A stretch of 64,000 nt of DNA. It comes from Chersky-840 sp963794615. Its GTDB lineage: Bacteria > Actinomycetota > Acidimicrobiia > Acidimicrobiales > UBA8190. Below are positions 56,570-64,000 of the stretch, piece after piece. Position 1 is the first letter of the stretch. Each line of letters opens with the position of its first letter. The notes beneath the pieces were generated by a model. It was not told the DNA's origin, made no database searches, and worked only from the letters and a program-made list of their open reading frames with translations. The stretch spans positions 868,001 to 932,000 of the forward strand of contig CAWCEP010000006.1 of the NCBI GenBank assembly GCA_963794615.1, in the 5' to 3' direction. The position numbers and the translations under genes were made by a program.

Positions 56570-57415
56570 GTGCCGGGTGTAAAGACCAACGAAGTGCCCG
56601 GTACGCGGGCGGTGCTTCGTCACTACCGCATGTCGGCCTACAAGGCGCGCCAGGTTCTCGACCTCATCCGGGGCCGCGACGCGGATCGGGCCGAGGAGAT
56701 CCTCAACACCACGTCGCGCGAAGCGGCCCGGGTGGTCGCCAAGGTGCTGGCCTCGGCCGTCGCCAATGCCCGCAACAACGATCAGCTCGACCCCGACGAG
56801 CTCTTCGTGTCGGCCTGTTACGCCGACGAAGGGACCACGCTCAAGCGGTGGCGCCCCCGGGCCCGGGGCCGTGCCACCCGGATCCGCAAGCGCACGTGTC
56901 ACATCACCGTCATCGTGAGCCGGCTGCCCGAGGACAAGCTCGAGCGGCGCCGTGCCCGCAACGCCGCCGAGACGGCGGGACTGCGGTCGCGCCGGGTGGC
57001 TGCATCGAGGCGAGGAGAGGGCGACGCCGGCCCCGCCACCGCCCCGTCCGAGCGCGATGCCGAGGTCGAGGTCGAGGTCGACGATCTCGATGCCACCTCG
57101 ACCGACGTCGTCGAGGACGGTGACGCGGTCGACGCCGAGCAGGTCGACGAGGTCGACGAGGTCGATGGCGAGGCCGGCACCGTGGTCGAAACCGAAGCCG
57201 AGGTGGCGGCGGACGACGACGGCGAATTCGAAGAGCCGGCCTGGTTGAACGACGAGGTCGCCGAGACCGACACCGACACGGAAACCGAGGCCGAGGAAGA
57301 AGCGCCCCCGGCGCCCAAGCCCCGCCGCACCCGCGGCGCCCGGAAGCGCACGACCAAGGCCGACGCCGCCGACGAGGGCGACGCCGGCGCACCGGGCGAA
57401 GAAGAGAAGGACTGA
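56570..57415 (+). CDS. rplV: 50S ribosomal protein L22 with ~160-residue acidic tail
   Basis: A 281-residue L22. The standard domain (about 1-125) has TRAVLRHYRMSAYKARQVLD, LACYADEG-type loop residues (VSACYADEGTTLKRWRPRAR) and ATRIRKRTCHITVIVS. Beyond it lies an Asp/Glu/Val/Ala-rich tail ending PRRTRGARKRTTKADAADEG. Most L22 proteins stop at 110-130 residues. Starts at GTG directly after rpsS. Confidence 0.96.
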   Translation: MPGVKTNEVPGTRAVLRHYRMSAYKARQVLDLIRGRDADRAEEILNTTSREAARVVAKVLASAVANARNNDQLDPDELFVSACYADEGTTLKRWRPRARGRATRIRKRTCHITVIVSRLPEDKLERRRARNAAETAGLRSRRVAASRRGEGDAGPATAPSERDAEVEVEVDDLDATSTDVVEDGDAVDAEQVDEVDEVDGEAGTVVETEAEVAADDDGEFEEPAWLNDEVAETDTDTETEAEEEAPPAPKPRRTRGARKRTTKADAADEGDAGAPGEEEKD

Positions 57416-57418
57416 GCC

Positions 57419-58407
57419 ATGGGCCAGAAGGTCAATCCGTACGGGTTCCGCCTCGGCGTGACCACCGACTGGAAGTCGCGCTGGTTCGAGGAGCGCAACT
57501 ACCAGGACTTCGTCATCGAGGACTGGAAGATCCGCGACTACCTCATGTCCCAGCTCGAATCGGCGGCCGTGAGCCGTATCGAGATCGAGCGGACGCGTGA
57601 CCGGTTGCGGGTCGACATCCACACGGCCCGGCCCGGCATCGTCATCGGGCGGCGCGGCTCGGAAGCCGACCGCCTCAAGAAGAAGCTCGAGGACATCACC
57701 GGCCTGCGCAACCGCATCCAGCTCAACATCCAGGAGATCAAGCAGCCCGAGCTCGACGCCGCCCTGATCGCGCAGAGCATCGCCGACCAACTGACCCGGC
57801 GCGTCGCCTTCCGCCGGGCCATGAAGCGGGCCATGCAGACCGTGACCAAAGCCGGGGCCCTCGGGGTCCGCGTCCAGTGCGCGGGACGCCTGGGGGGTTC
57901 GGAGATGGCCCGTCGTGAGGGCTATCGGGAGGGTCGGGTCCCTCTCCACACCTTGCGCGCCGACATCGACTACGGGTTCCGAGAGGCCAAGACGACCTTC
58001 GGCCGCATCGGGGTGAAGGTATGGATCTACAAGGGCGACATCCTGCCCTACAAGCTGTCGTCCGAGGACAAGATCTCGCGTGAAGCGGCCATGGCCGCCG
58101 GCGAGACCTCGGGCCAGTCGGGCCCGCGTCGCCTCGTCACCGCCGGGGGGGACGTCGTCGCGCCGAGCAGGGTGAGCCCGGCAGCGTGCTCACCGCCCCG
58201 GAATCGACCGACGCCGACAGCGCCGCGTCCCCGGGCGAGGGCGGGGCCCCCGGCGACGGCGGGGCCGAGACGGCGGCGGCACCCCTGCCCGGCGCCGCGC
58301 CGGCCGGGGACGACTTCGAGCGTCTCCTGGCCGAGGAAGAAGAGATCGAGCGCCGCACCCGGAACGAGCATCACGAGACGCCGCACTTCCGCAAGGAGTC
58401 CGACTGA
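57419..58407 (+). CDS. rpsC: 30S ribosomal protein S3 with acidic tail (frameshift near 58,155)
   Basis: mRNA-entry protein with KH and C-terminal domains. Motifs are GQKVNPYGFRLGVTTDWKSR, RPGIVIGRRGSEADRLKKKL (KH GxxG), AGRLGGSEMARREGYREGRV and GVKVWIYKGDILPYKLSSED. The conserved body ends near residue 225 (REAAMAAGETSGQSGPRRLV). At about 58,155 one base appears missing (CCGAGC for CCGGAGC). In the adjacent frame the protein continues EQGEPGSVLTAPESTDADSA and ends HETPHFRKESD, with its stop overlapping the rplP start. The tail is acidic like those of L22 and L29. Confidence 0.94.
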
Positions 58408-58844
58408 TGCTCATGCCCCGCAAGGTCAAGCACCGCAAGCAGCACCGCGGGCGCCTCAACGGTTTGGCCAAGGGCGCGTCGACGATCAATTTCGGCGACT
58501 TCGGGATCCAGGCGCTCGAGCCGGCGTGGATCACCCAGCGCCAGATCGAAGCCGCTCGAATCGCCATGACCCGCCACGTCAAGCGAGGCGGCAAGGTGTG
58601 GATCCGCGTGTTCCCCGACAAGCCCGTGACGCAGAAGCCGGCCGAGACCCGCATGGGGTCGGGCAAGGGGAACCCCGAGCACTGGGTGGCCGTGGTCCGG
58701 CCGGGCCGGATCCTGTTCGAGCTGGCCGGGGTGGATCGCGACCTGGCCCGCGAGGCCATGGAACGGGCCATCCAGAAGCTCCCCTTCAAGGCTCGATTCG
58801 TCGTTCGCCCGGGCACGCACGGCGCGCCCGAGGTGGAGGTGTAG
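58407..58844 (+). CDS. rplP: 50S ribosomal protein L16
   Basis: A 145-residue protein at the A-site/peptidyl transferase region. Motifs are MPRKVKHRKQHRGRLNGLAK, GIQALEPAWITQRQIEAARI and RVFPDKPVTQKPAETRMGSG. The ATG overlaps the rpsC stop (TGATG); a second ATG two codons on could also serve. Confidence 0.98.
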   Translation: MLMPRKVKHRKQHRGRLNGLAKGASTINFGDFGIQALEPAWITQRQIEAARIAMTRHVKRGGKVWIRVFPDKPVTQKPAETRMGSGKGNPEHWVAVVRPGRILFELAGVDRDLAREAMERAIQKLPFKARFVVRPGTHGAPEVEV

Positions 58845-58851
58845 GCGAGCC

Positions 58852-59280
58852 ATGCCCAACGCTTCGGAACTGCGTGAGCTCGATGACGAGGAGCTCGAGA
58901 ACCGCCTGACCGAGTACCGCCGCGAGATGCTGAACCTCCGCTTCCAGCTGGCCACCGGTCAGCTCGACAACATCGTCCGCCTGTCGGTGGTCCGCAAGGA
59001 CGTCGCCCGGGTCCTCACCATCCTGCGCGATCGGGAGATCGCCCTGGCCGAAGGTCGCGACGCCGGTCCCGTGGTGTCGACGCGCCCGGCCCGGCGGCGC
59101 GCCACCGAGGACGTCGAGCTCGAGGCTGAGCCGGCCCCGGCCCGCCGCCCCCGGCGCGCTCGGGCCCAGAGCGTCGACGAGAGCGCGGCGCTCGCCGACG
59201 ACGAGGTCACCGCGCTCGCCGACGACGAGGAAACAGAGATTCCGGGCGGCGACGCTGATGCCGACGAGGAGGACGAGTGA
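58852..59280 (+). CDS. rpmC: 50S ribosomal protein L29 with long acidic tail
   Basis: 142 residues. The normal L29 domain occupies about 1-68 (NASELRELDDEELENRLTEY, LNLRFQLATGQLDNIVRLSV, RKDVARVLTILRDREIALAE). The remaining ~75 residues are an Ala/Asp/Glu/Arg tail ending in GGDADADEEDE, unusual for a protein of typically 60-75 residues. It overlaps rpsQ. Confidence 0.96.
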   Translation: MPNASELRELDDEELENRLTEYRREMLNLRFQLATGQLDNIVRLSVVRKDVARVLTILRDREIALAEGRDAGPVVSTRPARRRATEDVELEAEPAPARRPRRARAQSVDESAALADDEVTALADDEETEIPGGDADADEEDE

Positions 59281-59561
59281 TGGCCGAGGAAGAAGCAGCT
59301 GCCCAGGCGCCGCGTCGCAGCCGCAAGACGCGCGAGGGTCTCGTCGTCTCCGACAAGATGGAGGCCACCGTGGTGGTGGCGGTGACCGAGCGGGTCCGTC
59401 ACGCCCGGTACGGCAAGACCGTGCAACGCACCCGCAAGCTCTATGCCCACGACACCGAGAACGACGCCAAGATCGGTGACCGGGTCCGGGTCGTCGAGAC
59501 GCGTCCGCTGTCGAAGCTCAAGCGGTGGCGCGTGACCGAAGTCCTGGAGCGTGCCCGGTGA
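59280..59561 (+). CDS. rpsQ: 30S ribosomal protein S17
   Basis: About 93 residues. The family core is REGLVVSDKMEATVVVAVTE, YGKTVQRTRKLYAHDTENDA and VVETRPLSKLKRWRVTEVLE. The ATG at 59280 is preferred over the GTG one codon earlier; it overlaps the rpmC stop. Confidence 0.97.
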   Translation: MAEEEAAAQAPRRSRKTREGLVVSDKMEATVVVAVTERVRHARYGKTVQRTRKLYAHDTENDAKIGDRVRVVETRPLSKLKRWRVTEVLERAR

Positions 59562-59926
59562 TCCAACAGGAGTCTCGCCTCAAGGTGGCGGACAACTCCG
59601 GAGCACGCGTCGTGCTGTGCATCAAGGTGCTCGGGGGCTCACGCCGTCGCTACGCCGGCATCGGCGACGTCTTCGTGGCGACCGTCAAGGACGCCATCCC
59701 CGGGGCGGCTGTGAAAAAGGGGGAGGTCGTCAAGTGTGTGGTGGTGCGCACCGCCAAGGAGACCCGGCGCCCCGACGGCAGCTACATCCGATTCGACGAG
59801 AACGCCGCTGTTCTCATCAACGACCAGCAGCAACCACGCGGCACCCGGATCTTCGGGCCCGTGGGGCGCGAACTGCGTGACAAGAGGTTCATGCGGATCG
59901 TGTCGCTTGCTCCGGAGGTGTTGTAA
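59558..59926 (+). CDS. rplN: 50S ribosomal protein L14
   Basis: A 122-residue subunit-interface protein. Motifs are IQQESRLKVADNSGARVVLC, KGEVVKCVVVRTAKETRRPD and TRIFGPVGRELRDKRFMRIV. Starts at GTG overlapping the rpsQ stop; first gene of the classical spc operon. Confidence 0.98.
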   Translation: MIQQESRLKVADNSGARVVLCIKVLGGSRRRYAGIGDVFVATVKDAIPGAAVKKGEVVKCVVVRTAKETRRPDGSYIRFDENAAVLINDQQQPRGTRIFGPVGRELRDKRFMRIVSLAPEVL

Positions 59927-60234
59927 TGCGAATTCGCAAGGGTGACACGGTGCAGGTGCTCTCGGGCAAGCACCGGGGCAAGCGCGGCCAGGTGATGGTG
60001 GCCCTGCCCGAGCAGGGCAAGGTGATCGTCGACGGCGCCAACATGGCCAAGCGCCACACCAAGCCCCGGGGCTCGACCATGCAGGGCGGGATCATCGACA
60101 AGGACATGCCGTTGCCGGTGTCCGCCGTCGCCATCGTGTGCCCGGCGTGCGGGCCCTCGCGCATCGGCATGCGGATCGACGAGACGGGCCGCAAGGTCCG
60201 CGTGTGTCGCAAGTGCGGGACGGACCTGTCATGA
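59926..60234 (+). CDS. rplX: 50S ribosomal protein L24
   Basis: A 102-residue assembly-initiator protein with a KOW motif (RKGDTVQVLSGKHRGKRGQV). It contains GANMAKRHTKPRGSTMQGGI and a C-terminal CPACGPSRIG and CRKCGTDLS pair, i.e. two C-x-x-C knuckles that probably bind zinc. It overlaps rplN and rplE. Confidence 0.97.
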   Translation: MRIRKGDTVQVLSGKHRGKRGQVMVALPEQGKVIVDGANMAKRHTKPRGSTMQGGIIDKDMPLPVSAVAIVCPACGPSRIGMRIDETGRKVRVCRKCGTDLS

Positions 60235-60803
60235 CCATGGCCCCCACCCGTAGCCGTCCCCGTCTCAAGGAGCGCTACGACCAGACGCTGCGGGCCGAGC
60301 TCCAGCAGCACCTGGGCCTGGCCAACATCATGCAGGTCCCGCGCCTCGAGAAGGTCGTGATCAACATGGGGGTGGGCAAGGCCACCCAGCAGCCCTCGCT
60401 CATCGAGGGAGCGGTGCGCGACCTGGAGGTGATCACCGGGCAGAAGCCGGTGGTGACCCGGGCCCGACAGTCCATCGCCGCCTTCAAGCTCCGCGAGGGC
60501 ATGCCCATCGGGGCGAAGGTGACGCTGCGGGGCGACCGGGCCTGGGAATTCCTCGACCGGCTGATCTCAATCGCCATCCCCCGGATCCGGGACTTCCGGG
60601 GTCTGTCGCCGAGCTCCTTCGACGGCCGGGGCAACTACACCTTCGGGGTGACCGAGCAGCTGATCTTCCCCGAGGTGGACTACGACCGCATCGACAACAT
60701 CCGCGGCATGGACATCACCATCTGCATCAGCGCCCAGAACGACGAAGAGGGCCGCGCCTTCCTCGTCGCCTTCGGCTTCCCTTTCAAGCAGGAGATCGTC
60801 TAG
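60231..60803 (+). CDS. rplE: 50S ribosomal protein L5
   Basis: A 190-residue 5S rRNA-binding protein. Motifs are RLKERYDQTLRAELQQHLGL, NIMQVPRLEKVVINMGVGKA, QKPVVTRARQSIAAFKLREG and IDNIRGMDITICISAQNDEE. Starts at ATG 60231, overlapping the rplX stop (ATGA). Confidence 0.98.
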   Translation: MTMAPTRSRPRLKERYDQTLRAELQQHLGLANIMQVPRLEKVVINMGVGKATQQPSLIEGAVRDLEVITGQKPVVTRARQSIAAFKLREGMPIGAKVTLRGDRAWEFLDRLISIAIPRIRDFRGLSPSSFDGRGNYTFGVTEQLIFPEVDYDRIDNIRGMDITICISAQNDEEGRAFLVAFGFPFKQEIV

Positions 60804-60807
60804 CACC

Positions 60808-60993
60808 ATGGCCAAGAAGGCATTGATCGAGAAGCAACAGCGGACGCCCAAGTTCAAGGTCCGGGCGTACACGAGGTGCCGGCGCTGTGGCCGGCCCCGG
60901 GCCGTGTTGCGCAAGTTCGGCCTCTGTCGCATCTGCCTGCGCGTCATGGTGCACTCGGGGGAGATCCCCGGCGTCACCAAGGCGAGCTGGTGA
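60808..60993 (+). CDS. rpsN: 30S ribosomal protein S14 type Z (zinc form)
   Basis: A 61-residue short zinc-binding S14 with two C-x-x-C knuckles (YTRCRRCGRPRAVLRKFGLC, then RICLRVMVHSGEIPGVTKAS). The longer zinc-free paralogue found in some actinobacteria is not in this window. Confidence 0.98.
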   Translation: MAKKALIEKQQRTPKFKVRAYTRCRRCGRPRAVLRKFGLCRICLRVMVHSGEIPGVTKASW

Positions 60994-61009
60994 GGGGAGG
61001 AACGCGCTC

Positions 61010-61414
61010 ATGACGATGACCGACCCCGTGGCCGACATGCTGACCCGGATCCGCAATGCCAACACCGCCATGCACGACAGCGTCAAGATGCCGAGCTCGA
61101 AGCTCAAGGAATCTCTCGCCGTCATCCTCCAGCGTGAGGGGTACATCGCCGGGTTCGACGTTGCCCAGTCGGGTACGGGCCCTGGCAACGTGCTCGAGAT
61201 CCAGCTCAAGTACGCCTCGGACCGAACCCGCACCATCGCCGGCCTCAAGCGGGTGTCGCGGCCCGGCCTGCGCATCTACGCCCGCGCCGACGGGCTGCCT
61301 CGGGTGCTCGGTGGCATGGGCGTGGCCGTGGTGTCCACCAGCCACGGTCTCATGACCGATCGCGAGGCCCGTCAGAAGCGGGTGGGCGGGGAGGTCCTCT
61401 GTTATGTGTGGTGA
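61010..61414 (+). CDS. rpsH: 30S ribosomal protein S8
   Basis: A 134-residue central-domain protein that in E. coli also represses the spc operon. Motifs are TDPVADMLTRIRNANTAMHD, LKRVSRPGLRIYARADGLPR and GVAVVSTSHGLMTDREARQK. The ATG at 61010 follows GGGGAGG; a second ATG two codons on is possible. Confidence 0.97.
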   Translation: MTMTDPVADMLTRIRNANTAMHDSVKMPSSKLKESLAVILQREGYIAGFDVAQSGTGPGNVLEIQLKYASDRTRTIAGLKRVSRPGLRIYARADGLPRVLGGMGVAVVSTSHGLMTDREARQKRVGGEVLCYVW

Positions 61415-61450
61415 GAGCCCGCGCGGCGACGTACGTGGGGCGGTGCGCTG

Positions 61451-61990
61451 ATGTCCCGTGTCGGCCGTTCCCCCATCACCGTCCCCGGCGGCGTCACCGT
61501 GACCCTCGACGAGCGGGTCGTCACCGTGGCCGGTCCCCAGGGCACCCTGACGCGTTCGCTCCCGGGAGCGATCACCGTGCGCCAGGAGGACTCGGCCCTG
61601 CTGGTCGAGCGCCCCGACGACCAGCGTCAGAACCGCGCCCTGCACGGCCTCACCCGTTCCCTCGTCGCCAACATGGTGACGGGGGTGACGGCCGGGTTCT
61701 CGAAGGACCTCGAGATCGTGGGGGTGGGCTACCGAGCCATCGCCCGGGGGCCCTCCGCCCTCGAGCTCGCCCTGGGCTTCTCCCACCCCGTGACGGTGGA
61801 GGCGCCCGAGGGCGTAATCTTCGAGGTCCCCACGCCGACCCGGATCGTCGTGAAGGGGATCGACAAGGAAAAGGTCGGCCAGGTGGCTGCAGACATCAGA
61901 AAGCTCCGCAAGCCCGAGCCCTACAAGGGCAAGGGCATCCGGTATGCCGGCGAACGCGTGATTCGCAAGGCCGGCAAGGCGGCCAAGTAG
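61451..61990 (+). CDS. rplF: 50S ribosomal protein L6
   Basis: A 179-residue protein near the factor-binding site. Motifs are SRVGRSPITVPGGVTVTLDE, EIVGVGYRAIARGPSALELA and PEPYKGKGIRYAGERVIRKA. Normal length. Confidence 0.98.
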   Translation: MSRVGRSPITVPGGVTVTLDERVVTVAGPQGTLTRSLPGAITVRQEDSALLVERPDDQRQNRALHGLTRSLVANMVTGVTAGFSKDLEIVGVGYRAIARGPSALELALGFSHPVTVEAPEGVIFEVPTPTRIVVKGIDKEKVGQVAADIRKLRKPEPYKGKGIRYAGERVIRKAGKAAK

Positions 61991-61992
61991 CC

Positions 61993-62358
61993 ATGGCCAC
62001 TGCCGCCGCGCGCAAGCGGACCCTCCGCATCCGCCGTCATGCCCGGGTGCGCAAGCACGTGGCCGGCACCACGGCCCGCCCGAGGCTGGCCGTGTTCCGT
62101 TCCGGGCGCCACATCTCCGCCCAGGTCATCGACGACACCGCCGGCCGTACCCTGGCCGCGGCGAGCACGGTGGAGGCGGCGTTGCGCGGCGCCACCGGGG
62201 GCAACGTGGCCGCCGCCACCGCCGTCGGCACGTTGGTGGCCGACCGGGCGAAATCGGCGGGGGTGACCCGCGTCGTGTTCGACCGCGGGGGCTTCCGGTA
62301 CCACGGGCGAGTGGCGGCATTGGCCGAAGCAGCCCGCCAGGGAGGACTGGAGTTCTGA
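61993..62358 (+). CDS. rplR: 50S ribosomal protein L18
   Basis: A 121-residue 5S rRNA-binding partner of L5. Motifs are KRTLRIRRHARVRKHVAGTT, RPRLAVFRSGRHISAQVIDD and VVFDRGGFRYHGRVAALAEA. Overlaps rpsE by 1 bp. Confidence 0.98.
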   Translation: MATAAARKRTLRIRRHARVRKHVAGTTARPRLAVFRSGRHISAQVIDDTAGRTLAAASTVEAALRGATGGNVAAATAVGTLVADRAKSAGVTRVVFDRGGFRYHGRVAALAEAARQGGLEF

Positions 62359-62909
62359 TGCTCGACGGACAATTCGAAGAGCGCACCATCAAGGTCAACC
62401 GGGTCGCCAAGGTGGTCCAGGGCGGCCGTCGTTTCTCGTTCACCGCCCTCATGGTCGTCGGAGACGGCAACGGCCGCGTCGGCCTCGGCTACGGCAAGGC
62501 CAAGGAGGCGGGCCTGGCGGTGCAGAAGGGCATCGAGGAAGCGCGCAAGAACATGTTCGACGTTCCGCTCGCCGGTTCGACGATCACCCATCCGGTGATC
62601 GGCGTGGCCGGAGCGGGCCGCGTCATGTTGAAGCCCGCCTCGCCCGGGACCGGCGTCATCGCCGGCGGCGCGGCACGCGCCATTCTCGAGATGGCCGGCA
62701 TCCACGACATCTTGTGCAAGTCGCTCGGGTCGTCCAACGGCATCAACGTCGCCCACGCCACCATCGCCGGTCTCAAGTCGCTCAAGCGGCCCGAGGACGT
62801 GGCCCGTCTGCGCGGCCTGCCGGCCGACCAGTGCGTGCCCCGCGGGGTGCTGCGTGCCTATCGCGAGCGCCAGCGTGCTTCGGACGTGTTCCAGGAGGTG
62901 CCGACGTGA
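62358..62909 (+). CDS. rpsE: 30S ribosomal protein S5
   Basis: A 183-residue mRNA-helicase-site protein. Motifs are EERTIKVNRVAKVVQGGRRF, VGDGNGRVGLGYGKAKEAG and LCKSLGSSNGINVAHATIAG. The loop region bearing classical spectinomycin-resistance sites appears unaltered. Confidence 0.98.
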   Translation: MLDGQFEERTIKVNRVAKVVQGGRRFSFTALMVVGDGNGRVGLGYGKAKEAGLAVQKGIEEARKNMFDVPLAGSTITHPVIGVAGAGRVMLKPASPGTGVIAGGAARAILEMAGIHDILCKSLGSSNGINVAHATIAGLKSLKRPEDVARLRGLPADQCVPRGVLRAYRERQRASDVFQEVPT

Positions 62910-63262
62910 GCGCGGCCAAGGCCTCTTCGGCGGCCGCCTCCCCCGAGGGCCATCTGCGGGTGACCCAGATTCGCTCGGGCATCAGCACCAAGCCCAAGCA
63001 CCGTGGCACGCTGCGGGCGTTGGGGCTGCGCGGCGTCGGTCGGAGCCGCGTCCTCCCCGACCGTCCCGACATCCGGGGCATGTTGGCTCGAGTGCCCCAC
63101 CTCATCACCGTGGAGCCCGCCGACGAGGCGGCCGCGACCGACCAGCGCGAGCGAGCCGCCGCGGCACGCCGGGCCCGACGCGTCTCGCAGGGCGTGGAGA
63201 GCGCGCCCCCGGCACCGGCGCCGGCGAAGAAGGCACGGCGCGCCACCAAGGAGCTCGCATGA
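62906..63262 (+). CDS. rpmD: 50S ribosomal protein L30 with C-terminal extension
   Basis: 118 residues. The normal ~60-residue L30 domain (LRVTQIRSGISTKPKHRGTL, LGLRGVGRSRVLPDRPDIRG) is followed by about 45 residues rich in Ala, Arg and Pro (ERAAAARRARRVSQ, APAPAKKARRATKELA). Unlike the acidic tails of L22 and L29 this one is basic. Starts at GTG overlapping rpsE. Confidence 0.96.
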   Translation: MSAAKASSAAASPEGHLRVTQIRSGISTKPKHRGTLRALGLRGVGRSRVLPDRPDIRGMLARVPHLITVEPADEAAATDQRERAAAARRARRVSQGVESAPPAPAPAKKARRATKELA

Positions 63263-63747
63263 AACTGCACGACCTGCGTCCACCGGCGGGCGCCAATCGA
63301 CCCAAGCGACGGGTGGGACGCGGCATCGCCGGCAAAGGTGGCAAGACGGCGGGGCGCGGCACCAAGGGCACCGGCGCCCGCGGCAGCGTGCCGCCCGGCT
63401 TCGAGGGGGGCCAGCTCCAGCTGGCCCAGCGGATCCCCAAGCTGAAGGGCTTCCACAACCCGTTCCGCGTCGAGTACGCGGTGGTGAACCTCGACACCCT
63501 CGACGCCTTCCCCGGTGACGAGGCGACACCGGCCACGCTCAGTGCCGCCGGGCGCGTCCGCAAGGGAGCGCTGGTCAAGGTGCTCGGACGCGGCGAGGTG
63601 CACCGGGCCCTGCAGGTCAAGGTCCACGCCGTCTCCGCCTCGGCCCGCACCGCCATCGAGGCCGCCGGCGGCAGCGTCGAGATCCTGCCCATGCCCTTCG
63701 GCCACGGGCGTCCGCCCGCGCGGGGCAACGCGCTCACCAACCGGTAG
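63259..63747 (+). CDS. rplO: 50S ribosomal protein L15
   Basis: A 162-residue late-assembly protein. Motifs are MKLHDLRPPAGANRPKRRVG, GIAGKGGKTAGRGTKGTGAR and GFEGGQLQLAQRIPKLKGFH. Overlaps rpmD by 4 bp (ATGA). Confidence 0.98.
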   Translation: MKLHDLRPPAGANRPKRRVGRGIAGKGGKTAGRGTKGTGARGSVPPGFEGGQLQLAQRIPKLKGFHNPFRVEYAVVNLDTLDAFPGDEATPATLSAAGRVRKGALVKVLGRGEVHRALQVKVHAVSASARTAIEAAGGSVEILPMPFGHGRPPARGNALTNR

Positions 63748-63788
63748 CCTTCGTACTCCCGGGAAGTGCGCAGCGAGGAGGAGGGGCG

Positions 63789-64000
63789 TTGCTCTCGAGC
63801 CTGAAGAACATCTTCAAGGTCCCTGACCTGCGCAACAAGGTCCTCTTCACCCTGGTGATCATCGGGCTCTACCAGCTCGGCGCCAACCTCATCGTCCCGT
63901 TCATCTCCATCAAGCAGGTCCAGGCGCTCGAGGCATCGGCCAAGCAGGCCGGCATCCTGGGATTCCTCAACCTGTTCTCGGGCGGCGGCCTGCTCCGGAT
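63789..64000 (+). CDS. secY: Preprotein translocase subunit SecY (5' part; runs off window)
   Basis: Core channel of the Sec translocon; partner of SecE encoded at 32 kb. The first ~70 codons are present: a TTG start behind GGAGGAGG, then SSLKNIFKVPDLRNKVLFTL, the first transmembrane helix (LVIIGLYQLGANLIVPFIS) and the plug-domain region GFLNLFSGGGLLR. It follows rplO by 41 bp as in the spc operon. Confidence 0.95.
   Translation, partial: MLSSLKNIFKVPDLRNKVLFTLVIIGLYQLGANLIVPFISIKQVQALEASAKQAGILGFLNLFSGGGLLR

Noticed and set aside
58140..58407. Programmed frameshift or a separate small gene at the end of rpsC
   Set aside because: The second frame begins without a start signal, continues the acidic-tail composition and stops exactly at rplP; a one-base deletion is the simpler explanation given other indels.

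Overview
The window is high-G+C chromosomal DNA from an actinobacterium, most likely a member of or near the class Acidimicrobiia. This is inferred from MptB-, LCP- and fused-E1-type proteins, acidic extensions on ribosomal proteins, many leaderless-looking promoters, and a secreted protein built from 'DGGGYWLVGADGGVFAFGDA'-type repeats that I associate with that class. No database search was possible. Many genes carry single-base frameshifts, including essential ones (fusA, gltA, rpsC), with the densest cluster at 17.9-30 kb. I read most of these as sequencing or assembly indels.

Layout. 0-6 kb: two cyclophilins, aspartokinase and aspartate-semialdehyde dehydrogenase (lysine/threonine/methionine precursors), PhoU and a type II NADH dehydrogenase. 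6-9.7 kb: a fused alpha/beta E1 of a 2-oxoacid dehydrogenase with an IS110-family element just upstream of it. 9.7-17.8 kb: RmuC and a two-gene AddAB-like helicase-nuclease. 17.8-31.5 kb: envelope and central metabolism genes, comprising a GT2 glycosyltransferase, UppP, the sulfolipid enzyme SqdB, an LCP protein, a membrane-anchored Ig-repeat protein, citrate synthase, TesB, a GH1 glycosidase, GtrA, YajQ, the mannosyltransferase MptB and a GNAT acetyltransferase. 28.9-32.1 kb also holds four tRNAs (Tyr, Thr, Met, Trp).

31.8-64 kb is the canonical translation and transcription supercluster: rpmG-secE-nusG-rplKA, an L10 leader, rplJL, rpoBC, rpsLG-fusA-tuf, then the S10-spc operons from rpsJ to secY (cut by the window end).

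The most notable feature is at 48.8-53.3 kb. A 4,442-bp integrative element lies in the 3' end of rpsJ and splits the S10 operon. Two near-identical att copies flank it, and both encode the S10 C-terminus. It carries a tyrosine recombinase, a secreted repeat protein, an HUH (rolling-circle) replication protein and two small unknown genes. The recombinase body next to attL has no usable start codon. A promoter-like sequence, a strong Shine-Dalgarno and an ATG sit at the opposite end next to attR, in exactly the frame that would join to the recombinase across attP when the element circularises. The sequence therefore suggests an integrase switched on by excision and off by integration, whose orphaned promoter could drive the downstream ribosomal genes in the integrated state.
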